A DNA stretch of 39,893 bases from Clostridiaceae bacterium. GTDB taxonomy: Bacteria > Bacillota > Clostridia > Saccharofermentanales > DTU023. The translations under genes were made by a program, and so were the position numbers. The notes under the pieces were generated by a model. It saw nothing but the letters and a program-made list of their open reading frames with translations. It had not been told where the DNA came from and made no database searches. Positions 28,533-39,714 of the stretch are shown here, one piece after another (position 1 is the stretch's first letter; the number at the start of each line of letters is the position of its first letter). The stretch lies in assembly GCA_012521015.1 (NCBI GenBank), contig JAAYNE010000130.1, positions 1-39,893 on the forward strand. Direction: 5' to 3'.

Positions 28533-30479
28533 ATGGCCAAAAGAAAAAAGAAAAATATTGAAGATGTATCTGTACAGGACAAAAAAATTATAGTCAGAGT
28601 TGACTTTAATGTTCCTCTGGATAAACAAACAGGTGAAATTACAGACGATAAGAGAATCAGAGCTGCTTTGCCGACAATTCAATATTTAGTTGATAACAAA
28701 GCAAAAGTTATTTTGATGTCACATCTTGGCAGACCGCAAGGATTTGATCCGAAGCTGTCAATGAAGCCGGTTGCAGATCGTTTAAGTGAATATTTGGGCC
28801 AAGAAGTAATCTTGGCAGCGGATGTGATCGGTGATGATGCTAAGGCCAAGGCTGAAAATTTACAAGCAGGCGAAGTAATGATGTTGGAAAATTTGCGTTA
28901 CCAAGCTGAAGAAACTAAAAACGATCCTGCTTTTGCCAGAGAACTTGCAAGTTTGGCTGAAATATATGTAAATGATGCTTTCGGAACTGCACATCGTGCA
29001 CATGCATCAACTGCAGGTGTAGCGAATTATTTACCGGCATATGCAGGCTATTTAATCCAAAAAGAGATTGAAGTTATGGGCAAAGCAATTACTGATCCGA
29101 AACAGCCGTTTGTAGCAATTTTGGGTGGTGCTAAGGTTTCCGATAAAATTGGTGTGATTCGTAATCTTTTGCCACAAGTTGAAACTTTGATAATTGGCGG
29201 TGGTATGGCATTTACTTTCTTAAAAGCTCAAGGACTGGAAATAGGCACCTCGTTATGCGAAGAGGATAAACTTGATTTGGCAAAATCGTTATTGGAAGAA
29301 GCTGCAGCACAAAATGTCAATCTGTTATTACCGGTTGATACTGTTGCAGCATCAAACTTTACGGCAGATGCAGCATATAAGATCGTTGATGTTGAGGCAA
29401 TGCCGGCTGATATGATGGGTCTTGATATCGGACCGAAAACTGTCGAAAAATTCTCGGAAGCAGTCAAAACAGCAGGTACCGTTGTTTGGAACGGTCCGAT
29501 GGGTGTTTTTGAATTTGAAGAATTTGCCAAAGGAACCAGAGCGATTGCTGAAGCTTTAGCAAATTCCGATGCAATCAGTATTGTAGGTGGAGGCGATTCT
29601 GCGGCGGCTGTTGAATTGATGGGCTTTGCAGATCAGGTTACACATATTTCAACCGGCGGCGGAGCATCTTTAGAATTGCTTGAAGGTAAAGTTTTGCCAG
29701 GCTTGGATTGTCTTTTAGACGGTGGAGAAGGACGTCAAACTTTTGCTGCAGGCAATTGGAAAATGAATAGCGGTGTCCCTGCCGATGCGGAAAAATTATT
29801 GAGTGAATTATTACCTTTGGTTAAAGATGCTGATTCCACGATTGCAATCGGTGTACCATTTACTGCACTGACCAAAGCTTTAGAAGTTACAGCATATAGT
29901 AATATCAAGATTGCTGCTCAGAATTGTCATTTCCAAGATAATGGTGCCTATACAGGCGAAGTTTCAGCCAAAATGCTGGCTTATATGGGTGTGCCGTATG
30001 TAATTATCGGTCATTCGGAACGCAGAGAATATTTTGCAGAAACAGATGAAACTGTAAATTTAAAAGCTAAAGCAGCTCTTCACTGGGGTGTTCGCCCGAT
30101 TATTTGCTGCGGTGAAAGTTTAGAACAGCGTGAAGCAGGTGAAACTTTTGCTTGGATCAAAGAACAGATTACCAACGGTTTAAAAGATATTCCTGCCGAA
30201 AAAATGGGATTTATAACAATTGCTTATGAGCCAATTTGGGCAATAGGTACGGGAAAAACGGCTTCAGATGAACAAGCACAAGAAGTCTGTGCTTATATTA
30301 GAGAATTAATTGCCGAATTATATAATACGGAGATCGCTTCAGAATTAAGAATTCAATATGGCGGCTCAGTCAATGCCGGAAATGCTGCAGGATTATTTGC
30401 TCAACCGGACATTGACGGAGGTTTAGTTGGTGGTGCTTCATTAAAACCTCAAGATTTCAGTGTTATTTGCTTAGTATAA
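28533..30479 (+). CDS. Bifunctional phosphoglycerate kinase / triosephosphate isomerase fusion
   Basis: [77 protein letters not shown]; one continuous ORF, TIM part from about 29733. Confidence 0.97.
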   Translation: MAKRKKKNIEDVSVQDKKIIVRVDFNVPLDKQTGEITDDKRIRAALPTIQYLVDNKAKVILMSHLGRPQGFDPKLSMKPVADRLSEYLGQEVILAADVIGDDAKAKAENLQAGEVMMLENLRYQAEETKNDPAFARELASLAEIYVNDAFGTAHRAHASTAGVANYLPAYAGYLIQKEIEVMGKAITDPKQPFVAILGGAKVSDKIGVIRNLLPQVETLIIGGGMAFTFLKAQGLEIGTSLCEEDKLDLAKSLLEEAAAQNVNLLLPVDTVAASNFTADAAYKIVDVEAMPADMMGLDIGPKTVEKFSEAVKTAGTVVWNGPMGVFEFEEFAKGTRAIAEALANSDAISIVGGGDSAAAVELMGFADQVTHISTGGGASLELLEGKVLPGLDCLLDGGEGRQTFAAGNWKMNSGVPADAEKLLSELLPLVKDADSTIAIGVPFTALTKALEVTAYSNIKIAAQNCHFQDNGAYTGEVSAKMLAYMGVPYVIIGHSERREYFAETDETVNLKAKAALHWGVRPIICCGESLEQREAGETFAWIKEQITNGLKDIPAEKMGFITIAYEPIWAIGTGKTASDEQAQEVCAYIRELIAELYNTEIASELRIQYGGSVNAGNAAGLFAQPDIDGGLVGGASLKPQDFSVICLV

Positions 30480-30484
30480 ATCAG

Positions 30485-30522
30485 AATTAAGGCTCAAACT
30501 GTTAGTTCGAGCCTTAATTTTT
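30485..30522 (+). terminator. Intrinsic terminator between pgk-tpiA and gpmI
   Basis: aattaaggctc / gagccttaattttt. Confidence 0.85.
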
Positions 30523-30557
30523 GAAGTTTCATTTTCGATTCAGAAGGAGAATATTTA

Positions 30558-32120
30558 ATGACAGAAATCAAACAAAGACCGGTTGTTCTTTTTGTTTTAG
30601 ACGGTATCGGTATTAACGAGAATACGAAGGATAATGCGGTGTATACGGCTAAAACACCCAATTTGGACAAATATCGCGCTGCATGGCCGAATACAAGTAT
30701 TAAAACCTCCGGTCAGGATGTCGGTTTACCGGACGGTCAAATGGGCAATTCTGAAGTGGGTCATATGAATATTGGTGCAGGCCGTGTTGTTTACCAAGAT
30801 TTAAGCAGAATTAGCAGAGCAATTGCAGACAAAAGTTTTTTCCAAAATCAAGCTTTGATTAATGCGATGGAATATGCAAAGCAGAATAAATCCGCTCTGC
30901 ATTTATTAGGTTTATTATCCGATGGTGGAGTTCACAGCCACCAAGAACATTTATATGCCCTATTGCAAATGGCTAAAGACCAAGGCTTGAACAAAGTGTA
31001 TCTGCATTGTTTTTATGATGGTCGTGACGTTTCGACTACTGCAGGTGTAGGTTATACTGAAGAATTACTGAAAAAAATTTCCGAAATCGGTATTGGTAAA
31101 ATTGCTTCGGTAAGTGGTCGTTACTATGCAATGGATCGCGATAATCGTTGGGAACGTGTAGTGCAAGCTTATGATGCCGTTACCAGTTGTGCTGTGAAAA
31201 CAGGCACCGATCCGGTTCAGGTATTACAAGATTCTTATGCTGCGGGTGTAACCGATGAATTTATTCTTCCGACTACAATTGTTGATCAAGCGGGTGAACC
31301 GGTAGGGCCTATTCAAAATAATGACAGTGTTATTTTCTATAATTTCCGTCCGGATCGGGCGCGTGAATTGACCAGAGCTTTGAAAGAACCGGGATTTGCC
31401 GAATTCGAATTAAAAACCGGACATTTGAATTTGTACTACGTAACTATGACTGAATACCATAAAGATTTTTATGACTTCCCCCAATTTGAAATTGCCTACG
31501 GGCCTGAAGTCTTGAAGAATACCTACGGTGAATATGTATCCGGTTTGGGTCTGACGCAATTGCGAATTGCGGAAACCGAAAAATATCCTCACGTTACTTT
31601 CTTCTTTAACGGTGGTATCGAAAAAGAATATCCCGGTGAAGACAGAGCATTACTGCCATCACCCAAAGTTGCGACATATGACTTAAAGCCGGAAATGAGT
31701 GCTTATGATATTACGGAAGAATTGTTGAAACGTCTCAATTCAAATAAATATGATACAATTATTTGCAACTATGCAAATGGTGATATGGTAGGTCATACGG
31801 GCGTATTTGAGGCTGCAGTTGCTGCAGTTGAAGCGGTTGATGATTGTGTGGGTCAAGTAGTTGAAAAGATTTTGGCAATGGGCGGAATAGCTCTCTTGAC
31901 TGCCGATCATGGAAATTGCGAACAGATGGTAGATCCTGTAACCCAAGAAATCTTTACAGCTCATACAACTTTTCCTGTGCAATTAATAGTTGTTGGTAAA
32001 GATGACATTGAATTGAAATCTGGTGGCCGTTTGGCGGATCTTGCACCGACCATGCTGGATTTGATGGGTCTTGAACAACCTGTTGAAATGACCGGTGAAA
32101 GTTTAATTATCAGAAAGTAA
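30558..32120 (+). CDS. gpmI: 2,3-bisphosphoglycerate-independent phosphoglycerate mutase
   Basis: DGIGINE, GNSEVGHMNIGAGRVVYQDL, HCFYDGRDVSTTAG, ADHGNCEQM. Confidence 0.97.
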   Translation: MTEIKQRPVVLFVLDGIGINENTKDNAVYTAKTPNLDKYRAAWPNTSIKTSGQDVGLPDGQMGNSEVGHMNIGAGRVVYQDLSRISRAIADKSFFQNQALINAMEYAKQNKSALHLLGLLSDGGVHSHQEHLYALLQMAKDQGLNKVYLHCFYDGRDVSTTAGVGYTEELLKKISEIGIGKIASVSGRYYAMDRDNRWERVVQAYDAVTSCAVKTGTDPVQVLQDSYAAGVTDEFILPTTIVDQAGEPVGPIQNNDSVIFYNFRPDRARELTRALKEPGFAEFELKTGHLNLYYVTMTEYHKDFYDFPQFEIAYGPEVLKNTYGEYVSGLGLTQLRIAETEKYPHVTFFFNGGIEKEYPGEDRALLPSPKVATYDLKPEMSAYDITEELLKRLNSNKYDTIICNYANGDMVGHTGVFEAAVAAVEAVDDCVGQVVEKILAMGGIALLTADHGNCEQMVDPVTQEIFTAHTTFPVQLIVVGKDDIELKSGGRLADLAPTMLDLMGLEQPVEMTGESLIIRK

Positions 32121-32279
32121 AATTATAAAACAGAACGATAAATTTTGTAGTTCAAGCTAGATAATTCAGGCTAAAAGTATGATTATTTCTAATATCAAAA
32201 CAGCAGAAGTATGATATAATACAAAATGTATAAAAATAATGAAAAATAGTTATAAATTTTAGTCAAAAGGAGAGAACTT

Positions 32280-35200
32280 ATGACAAAAGACAAACAATTT
32301 ATGACGATGGACGGGAACATGGCTGCTGCATATACATCATATGCATTTTCCGAAGTAGCAGGTATTTTCCCGATTACTCCGTCGTCGCCCATGGCTGACT
32401 ATGTCGATAAATGGGCTCAAGAAGGACAAAAAAATATATTCGGACAAACAGTGGACGTTATTGAAATGCAATCTGAAGCAGGAGCTGCAGGTTTCGTACA
32501 TGGTTCATTAGCAACAGGTGCATTGACAACTACTTATACAGCATCTCAAGGTCTGTTGTTAATGATACCAAATATGTATAAAATAGCCGGTGAGTTATTA
32601 CCTTGCGTATTCCATGTTTCTGCCAGAGCACTTGCAGGACAAGCTCTTTCAATATTCGGTGATCATTCCGACGTAATGGCATGTAGGCAAACCGGATTTG
32701 CGATGTTGGCATCATCAAGTGTTCAGGAAGCACATGAAGTAGCAGCAATTGCTCATTTAGCTACAATTAAAGGACGTGTGCCTTTCCTCCATTTCTTCGA
32801 CGGTTTCAGAACATCACATGAAATTCAAAAAATTGAAGTCTTGGATTATGACGATTTAGGCGGATTAGTTGACAAGGAAGCACTAGATGCTTTCCGTAAC
32901 CAGAGTTTAAGCCCGAATGATCCTGTAATTCGCGGTACGGCTCAAAATCCGGACATTAATTTCCAAGCTCGTGAAGCTTCCAATATATACTACAAAAATC
33001 TAGTGCCAATTGTAGAAGAATATATGGCAGAAATTAGTAAGTTAACCGGTCGCGACTATAAACCATTCAAATATTATGGTGTAGAAGATGCGGAAGAAAT
33101 CATAGTCTGCATGGGTTCGGTATATGAAACTGTTTGTGAAACTGTGGATTATCTTAATGCCAATGGTCGCAAGGTTGGTGTAGTACATGTTTACCTATAT
33201 CGTCCGTTCTCAATAAATCTTTTGCTTGAAGCAATTCCTAAATCAGTTAAGAAAATTGGTGTTTTAGATCGTACTAAAGAGCCTGGTGCAGAAGGTGAAC
33301 CCCTTTATCTTGATGTTGTTGCAGCATTTAAAGAAGTGGAAAATGCACCGAAAATTGTCGGTGGTCGTTATGGTTTAGGCTCTAAAGATACAACACCGGA
33401 TCAAATTGCCGCAGTATTTACAAATTTAAGCAATGATTCGCCGCTGCACGGTTTTACAATTGGCATCAACGATGATGTTACACATTTATCATTACCGCTC
33501 GGAGATAGCATTGATGTTGCAAAAGAAGGTACATTTGCTGCACGTTTCTGGGGTCTGGGTTCAGACGGTACAGTCGGTGCTAATAAAAATTCAATTAAAA
33601 TTATCGGTGATCATACTGACATGTATGCTCAAGCTTATTTCAGTTATGACTCGAAAAAATCAGGTGGTATCACTATCTCTGATCTGCGTTTCGGTAATGA
33701 GCCGATCAGGGCACCGTATTTAGTAGATAAAGCTGACTTTATTGCTTGCCACAACCAAGCTTATGTCAATACTTATGATATGCTTACCCCGTTAAAACCC
33801 GGCGGATCATTTCTTTTGAACACACAATGGGATCTGGCGGATTTGGAAAAACATTTACCGGGCCAAATGAAACGTTTCATTGCCAAAAATAATATTAATT
33901 TCTATACGATCAATGCTATTGATTTAGGTGTTGAAATTGGTCTGGGTACTAGAGTTAATACAATTTGTCAGGCTGCATTCTTCAAAATTACTGAAGTTAT
34001 TCCGGTAGAAGATTCAATCAAATACATGAAAGAAATGATTGTTAAATCCTACGGTTCAAAAGGTGAAGACATCGTTAACATGAACTATGCTGCAGTTGAT
34101 GCAGGTATTAAACATGTTAAAAAAGTCGAGGTTCCGGCAGAATGGGCAAATGCAGAAGATACAGTTTTACCGGTTCGTGAAGCTCCGGATTTCGTGCAGA
34201 ACATTGCTGATGTTATGAATCGTCAAGAAGGCGATACACTCCCTGTTTCAGCCTTTATGGAATATGTTGACGGACATATTCCACTTGGTACCTCCAAGTA
34301 TGAAAAACGCGGTATTGCGGTTAATGTTCCGAATTGGATTCCCGAAAAATGTATTCAATGTAATCAATGTTCATTTGTATGTCCGCATGCAGTTATTCGT
34401 CCTGTACTATTGAATGAGGAAGAAGCAGCTGCTGCACCGGAAGGATTTATTACAATCGGTGGTTCCAAACCGTATGAAGAATTCCAATACAAAATCCAAG
34501 TTTCAGTTCTAGACTGTACAGGCTGTGGAGTATGTGCCGTTCAATGTCCTGTTAAAGCTCTGGAAATGGAACCGATTGATGATCATATGAATGAAATTGA
34601 GAATTGGGAATATGCAGAAACCGTATCGCATAAAGCTAATCCGATGAAAAAGAACACAGTTAAGGGTTCACAGTTTGAACAACCGTTACTCGAGTTCTCC
34701 GGCGCTTGTGCAGGTTGTGGTGAAACACCATATATTAAACTCTTAACTCAATTATTCGGTGATAGAATGCAAATCTCCAATGCAACCGGTTGTAGCTCGA
34801 TTTGGGGCGGTTCTTCACCGTCAGCACCATATGTCAAGAATAAAGACGGATTCGGACCGGCATGGGCCAATTCACTATTTGAAGATGCGGCAGAGCATGG
34901 AATGGGTATGCACATGGGAGCAAAACAAATCCGTAAGCGTGCTACGAAAAAAGTTGAAGATCTGATGGCTCTGAATGCCTGTGAAAACATCAATCTCGCT
35001 GCACAAGCTTGGCTTGACAGTTATGATGACGGTGAGGCTACACGTCAGACCACCGCTGATCTGGTAGCTGCTTTAGAAGGTTATGCCGGAGATAATGCTG
35101 AGGCAAAAGCTTTAATTGACGGAATTCTTCAATTGAAAGATTATTTGATGAAACGCTCATCCTGGATTATTGGTGGTGACGGCTGGGCATATGATATCGG

Positions 35201-35822
35201 CTTTGGCGGCTTGGATCACGTTTTGGCATCAGGCGAAGATATTAATATCTTTGTTCTCGATACCGAAGTATATTCCAATACCGGTGGTCAAGCTTCGAAA
35301 TCGACTCCGTTAGGTGCAATTGCTGAATTTGCTGCCGGCGGTAAACCGATCAAGAAGAAAGATCTCGGTATGATCGCGACAACCTATGGTTATGTCTATG
35401 TTGGTCAAATTGCTATGGGAGCAAATCAAGCTCATGCCTTGAAGACAATTGCTGAAGCTGAAGCATATAACGGACCTTCAATTATCATTGCGTATGCTCC
35501 TTGTATCTCGCACGGTATCAGAGGCGGCTTGACCTTGTCACAAACCAGAATGAAAGATGCGGTCGAAACCGGCTACTGGCATCTTTGGAACTATGATCCG
35601 AGAAAAACGGAAAAAGGTGAGAACCCGTTTACGCTTACATCAAAACCGCCTAAACGTGATTATCGTGACTTTATTAATAGAGAAGTGCGTTATACTGCTC
35701 TGAATAGAAAATATAATAAAGAGCAAGTAGAGGAAATCTTCGATAAGGCTGCTGAAGCTGCTGAAGAACGCTATCAAGTATATATACGCATGGCGGAAGC
35801 AAATTTCAACAACGCTGAGTAA
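32280..35822 (+). CDS. nifJ: Pyruvate:ferredoxin (flavodoxin) oxidoreductase
   Basis: MDGNMAAAYTSYAFSEVAGIFPITPSSPM, two CxxCxxCxxxCP 4Fe-4S motifs, GCAGCGETPY, NTGGQASKSTP TPP domain. Confidence 0.97.
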   Translation: MTKDKQFMTMDGNMAAAYTSYAFSEVAGIFPITPSSPMADYVDKWAQEGQKNIFGQTVDVIEMQSEAGAAGFVHGSLATGALTTTYTASQGLLLMIPNMYKIAGELLPCVFHVSARALAGQALSIFGDHSDVMACRQTGFAMLASSSVQEAHEVAAIAHLATIKGRVPFLHFFDGFRTSHEIQKIEVLDYDDLGGLVDKEALDAFRNQSLSPNDPVIRGTAQNPDINFQAREASNIYYKNLVPIVEEYMAEISKLTGRDYKPFKYYGVEDAEEIIVCMGSVYETVCETVDYLNANGRKVGVVHVYLYRPFSINLLLEAIPKSVKKIGVLDRTKEPGAEGEPLYLDVVAAFKEVENAPKIVGGRYGLGSKDTTPDQIAAVFTNLSNDSPLHGFTIGINDDVTHLSLPLGDSIDVAKEGTFAARFWGLGSDGTVGANKNSIKIIGDHTDMYAQAYFSYDSKKSGGITISDLRFGNEPIRAPYLVDKADFIACHNQAYVNTYDMLTPLKPGGSFLLNTQWDLADLEKHLPGQMKRFIAKNNINFYTINAIDLGVEIGLGTRVNTICQAAFFKITEVIPVEDSIKYMKEMIVKSYGSKGEDIVNMNYAAVDAGIKHVKKVEVPAEWANAEDTVLPVREAPDFVQNIADVMNRQEGDTLPVSAFMEYVDGHIPLGTSKYEKRGIAVNVPNWIPEKCIQCNQCSFVCPHAVIRPVLLNEEEAAAAPEGFITIGGSKPYEEFQYKIQVSVLDCTGCGVCAVQCPVKALEMEPIDDHMNEIENWEYAETVSHKANPMKKNTVKGSQFEQPLLEFSGACAGCGETPYIKLLTQLFGDRMQISNATGCSSIWGGSSPSAPYVKNKDGFGPAWANSLFEDAAEHGMGMHMGAKQIRKRATKKVEDLMALNACENINLAAQAWLDSYDDGEATRQTTADLVAALEGYAGDNAEAKALIDGILQLKDYLMKRSSWIIGGDGWAYDIGFGGLDHVLASGEDINIFVLDTEVYSNTGGQASKSTPLGAIAEFAAGGKPIKKKDLGMIATTYGYVYVGQIAMGANQAHALKTIAEAEAYNGPSIIIAYAPCISHGIRGGLTLSQTRMKDAVETGYWHLWNYDPRKTEKGENPFTLTSKPPKRDYRDFINREVRYTALNRKYNKEQVEEIFDKAAEAAEERYQVYIRMAEANFNNAE

Positions 35823-35937
35823 TAAACAATAATTATTACGAAAGATTGTCTTTGAATAATTAACCATAAAGACGATGCTAAAATATTTATTAACGCAGAA
35901 ACATAACTGCAAAGGTAAATAATAAATATGTTATAAT

Positions 35938-35973
35938 AAATCCCCGTAGCAAAATGAAGTTGCGGGGATTTTT
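35938..35973 (+). terminator. Intrinsic terminator downstream of PFOR
   Basis: aaatccccg...cggggattttt. Confidence 0.85.
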
Positions 35974-36065
35974 CTGAATTTAACGAATAAATTGAAGTTA
36001 ATAGATAACCTGAATTCAACAGATAAGCAGTCAGATTTTACTGCTAAGGGAAAGGAATCTATCAA

Positions 36066-37076
36066 ATGCAGGTAAGTTTTAACAGAATGTTGCATCTATC
36101 AGATACTTTAGTGCCAGATTTATTTATTACCGAATATATTAATAAATTGAGCGGAAATGCAATACGCTGCTATTTAATCTTGCTTTTAACCTTTCAACAC
36201 GGTAATCGAAAAGCTTCACCGGCGGATCTTGCACAAAGATTAGGTATCAGTGTAAATAAAGCGGAACAGGCCTTGACTGAATTGCAACAAGTTCAGCTAA
36301 TCATTATCCAAAGTGGTAATATCGAATTGGTTGATCTGAAAGCTAAAGAAATCCAACGCAATTTGTTGCAAAATCAACCCCATGAAAATGTGTCGGAAAC
36401 GGATATTTCACGAAGAGAAGCGATTATACAACAAATCAATGATACATTCTTCCAAGGTGTTATGTCTTTGGGATTTTATACAATAATCGATGAATGGTTT
36501 AATCAATATCAATTTGAACCTGAGGTCGTTTATGCAATTTTTGCTGAAGCGAGCTCCAAACAAATGTTGAAAAATCCGGGGTATGTTTCAGGTATTGCTA
36601 AAAATTGGGGCGAGTCCGGCGTCAAAACCTATAGCCAATTGAATCAATATTATAAAAACTACGAAGCAAGACAGCTTTTGACCCAAAAAATCCGAAAAAA
36701 ATTAAACATAAAAGGTTTTTTGACTGAGTATCAGGAAGACTTAGTCACTAAATGGACTGAACAATATGGTTATAATTTCGAGATTATTGATTTGGCGATG
36801 GCAGAAACTGTTAACGTTGGTTCTCCGAGTTTTAAATACATCGATACAATTCTTACTGCTTGGTACAAAAAGGGTCTTAAAACTGTAGCAGCCATTGAAG
36901 CGGATCAAAAAGAACATCGCAGACAATTTGTAAGTGCAAAAAAAGCTATCAGCTCGCCCAAAGCAAGAAGACGTCTCAAGACAAAGGAACAGGCAGAACA
37001 AGATATTCCTGAAGAAGAATTATATCGATTAGACCTGATCCAACGTTATTCCGAGGCAGGAGAAAATGATGAATGA
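36066..37076 (+). CDS. DnaD-domain replication initiation protein
   Basis: N-terminal wHTH-like region (SPADLAQRLGISVNKAEQALTELQQVQLI) and two DnaD-type helical modules (EPEVVYAIFAEASSK..., YNFEIIDLAMAETVN...). Confidence 0.78.
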   Translation: MQVSFNRMLHLSDTLVPDLFITEYINKLSGNAIRCYLILLLTFQHGNRKASPADLAQRLGISVNKAEQALTELQQVQLIIIQSGNIELVDLKAKEIQRNLLQNQPHENVSETDISRREAIIQQINDTFFQGVMSLGFYTIIDEWFNQYQFEPEVVYAIFAEASSKQMLKNPGYVSGIAKNWGESGVKTYSQLNQYYKNYEARQLLTQKIRKKLNIKGFLTEYQEDLVTKWTEQYGYNFEIIDLAMAETVNVGSPSFKYIDTILTAWYKKGLKTVAAIEADQKEHRRQFVSAKKAISSPKARRRLKTKEQAEQDIPEEELYRLDLIQRYSEAGENDE

Positions 37077-38104
37077 CGCGAAATTTTGATCAATATACTA
37101 AGAAACGTTTGAGTCGTTATTATGAATTAGCAAGACAGGAAGCGGAGCGTCTCCGTGACCGTAAGGTGAATTCAATTTACCAAACGTATCCTGAAATAAA
37201 GGAACTGGAAAACAAGAAAATTCAGGCTGGAATAGTACAAATTAGAAATAAAATCAGCGGATTTGTCGAGCAAAATACGTTTGAATTAGCCGAGATAGAG
37301 CAAGAGTTAACGAAAGTGTTGAATTTGTATAATATTCCTCTGGATTATATGGAGCCTGATTATAGTTGCAAAATTTGTCATGATAGAGGTTGGATTGGTG
37401 ACAGCTATTGTTCTTGTGTTGATCGTGTTTTAATCGAAATCAATCAGCAGACTAATCTTTATTTACCGGCTCCGGATCAAACATTTGCAAATTTTGATTT
37501 GAATGTTTTTTCAAATCAAAAAAATCCGGTGTTTTTTCAAGGTCAACTTTCACCGCAAGAAGCAATGCGTGGTTTACGCACTATTGCAAAAAGATACGTA
37601 AATAATTTTCATGATAATCCGGAAAATTTATATTTGTTCGGTACAACCGGCACCGGTAAAACCTTTTTAATGTCCTGTATAGCCAATGAATTGAGCAATA
37701 AAGGTGTTAATCTGGTTTTTATCAGAGCTGTTAAATTATTTGAATTAATGGCTCAACGCAGAACATTGCTCAATAGTTTCAGTCCGGATCCTGAAGAACG
37801 AGATTTGGTTAATAGAAAATTTGATTTAATCAATAAAACTGAATTGCTTTGTATTGATGATATAGGTCTTGAAGCAAAGGGTTTGCTCAATACGTACTCT
37901 GATCTGATTGTTTTATTGGATGACCGCTATAATGCGAATTTGCCGGTAATTATGACCGGCAATCTAAAACCGTCGGAGCTTGCTGAAGATTATGATGAGA
38001 GAATTCAGAGTAGAATTACCGGAAACTATCAACTGCTGATGTTCGAAGGACCTGATCTTAGAACTCAAACGGCAAAAGGGAAAATGGAACAAAGTGCGGA
38101 TTAA
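37073..38104 (+). CDS. DnaC/DnaI-like AAA+ helicase-loader ATPase
   Basis: LFGTTGTGKTFLMSCIANEL, ELLCIDDIGLE, Cys cluster CKICHDRGWIGDSYCSC; ATGA coupling to dnaD gene. Confidence 0.88.
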   Translation: MTRNFDQYTKKRLSRYYELARQEAERLRDRKVNSIYQTYPEIKELENKKIQAGIVQIRNKISGFVEQNTFELAEIEQELTKVLNLYNIPLDYMEPDYSCKICHDRGWIGDSYCSCVDRVLIEINQQTNLYLPAPDQTFANFDLNVFSNQKNPVFFQGQLSPQEAMRGLRTIAKRYVNNFHDNPENLYLFGTTGTGKTFLMSCIANELSNKGVNLVFIRAVKLFELMAQRRTLLNSFSPDPEERDLVNRKFDLINKTELLCIDDIGLEAKGLLNTYSDLIVLLDDRYNANLPVIMTGNLKPSELAEDYDERIQSRITGNYQLLMFEGPDLRTQTAKGKMEQSAD

Positions 38105-38477
38105 AACAGGCATAGATATATTGGATTTACGGAGATTTAAGAAATCTCTCGAACGCAGAGGAAAAAATTTTCTTCTAACTTTTCTAGTGGAAGAAGAAAT
38201 TGAAAATGCACAAAATAAACCGGAGAGTTTAGCTGGTTTATTTGCTGCTAAGGAAGCCGTTTCTAAAGCAATCGGCAGTGGTATCTGGCAAGCCGACGTA
38301 AAATGGCATGATATTTTTATCTCGAATGATGAATTAGGTAAACCGCACGTTGATTTGAGCGGCGAAGCATTTACCAGATATGATAAAATGAACGGGATAG
38401 ATATAGATATCAGTATCAGTCATGAGAAAAATTATGTTGTTGCAATTTGTGTAATATTGACTGATTCAAAAGTCTAA
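38094..38477 (+). CDS. acpS: Holo-[acyl-carrier-protein] synthase
   Basis: TGIDILDLRRF, LAGLFAAKEAVSKAIGSGI, SISHEKNYVVAI; GTG start overlapping upstream gene by 11 bp. Confidence 0.88.
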   Translation: MRIKTGIDILDLRRFKKSLERRGKNFLLTFLVEEEIENAQNKPESLAGLFAAKEAVSKAIGSGIWQADVKWHDIFISNDELGKPHVDLSGEAFTRYDKMNGIDIDISISHEKNYVVAICVILTDSKV

Positions 38478-38491
38478 GAACGAAAAGAATT

Positions 38492-39649
38492 ATGAGCAAT
38501 AAAGCTAAAAAATTTGATAAAAATTTGAATAAGAAATTTAGTCAGAAACTTGATAAGGAATCGACAAAAAAAGTTAAAATAGATTTGACCGGTCACAAAC
38601 TGAAAATCGTCGAGCAGGATATATATATTGATAAAATAAAATCTCGAAGATTTCCGAAATGGTTGATTCCGATGATTTTAGTGATAGCATTGTCTTTGGC
38701 ATTAATATGGTTTGTTCCGGTACTGTTTGCTAAATATCAGATCCAAAGAGCAGATCAGTACGATTCTAAACAAGCTGAAATAGATCCTTTTCTCCAAGAG
38801 GCCGACGCGGTTGTTAATCAAAAGAGTGCGGCAATTTGGGCGGAACCAAATCGTCAAAGCCTTCGTGTAACTTCCGGCGTTTATAACGAGCCGGTTAAGA
38901 TCTTAGATTCGCAAATTAATAATGGATATTATCTGGTCGAGTTGGCGGACGGAGTAAAGGGTTATGTTTTAGCGGACAAATTAACTCTTAATCTGAATTC
39001 ATATAATGTTGAATCAGCAAAGAATAAAGTATTGTTGATTAATCGTGAAAAAGCTATTGTTTCCGACACAATTGGTGGTGATGTAATTGCAATTGCTCCG
39101 ATGGGCAGTGTACTTTATGCGGATTATGTGACAGAGCAGGTAGTGCGTGTAATTATTCCCGGTGGGGATATCGGATGGATGAGCAGAGAGAATTTAGTGC
39201 TATTGGATGTGAATCAAGCAATTCCTGAACCGGAAAAAAAGCAAGCAGATATATTTTGTTCCAGCGCATTGATTTTTATCAATGCCGCATATGTACCTGG
39301 TGGGATGGATATGAGCGGTATCGACCTGCCTTCGATAATTTATCTTGCCGGAAAAACTAATGGTTTAAATATTCCGCGTATCATGCAAAAACAAGCAAAG
39401 TATGGCACCCAGATTTCTTTTGAAAGAGATAAATATGACATGCCGAATATTGATGCACTAAAAGCGGGAGATATCTTGTTTTTCTCATTAGACAAAAATC
39501 CGGCAAATTTGACTTCGGCTGCTATTTATTTAGCAGATGGTAATATTCTCTACGCTTCGGGAAATCAAGGATCGATTCAAATTGTCAGTTTACCGGCAAA
39601 TGAAAAGATTGCTGAGAGCATGGTTATTGCAAGACGTCTGTTCGATTGA
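38492..39649 (+). CDS. Membrane-anchored SH3-like protein with degenerate NlpC/P60-like C-terminal domain
   Basis: TM (WLIPMILVIALSLALIWFVPVLF), SH3-like region, then AAYVPGGMDMSGIDL...IPRIMQKQ...LKAGDILFF...AAIYLADGNILYAS...VIARRLFD following P60 order. Confidence 0.62.
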   Translation: MSNKAKKFDKNLNKKFSQKLDKESTKKVKIDLTGHKLKIVEQDIYIDKIKSRRFPKWLIPMILVIALSLALIWFVPVLFAKYQIQRADQYDSKQAEIDPFLQEADAVVNQKSAAIWAEPNRQSLRVTSGVYNEPVKILDSQINNGYYLVELADGVKGYVLADKLTLNLNSYNVESAKNKVLLINREKAIVSDTIGGDVIAIAPMGSVLYADYVTEQVVRVIIPGGDIGWMSRENLVLLDVNQAIPEPEKKQADIFCSSALIFINAAYVPGGMDMSGIDLPSIIYLAGKTNGLNIPRIMQKQAKYGTQISFERDKYDMPNIDALKAGDILFFSLDKNPANLTSAAIYLADGNILYASGNQGSIQIVSLPANEKIAESMVIARRLFD

Positions 39650-39714
39650 AAAACAGCAAAAATCAGGAAGAAAACAAAACCAAATAATTATTTCCCTAAA
39701 TCTATAAAAATGAT

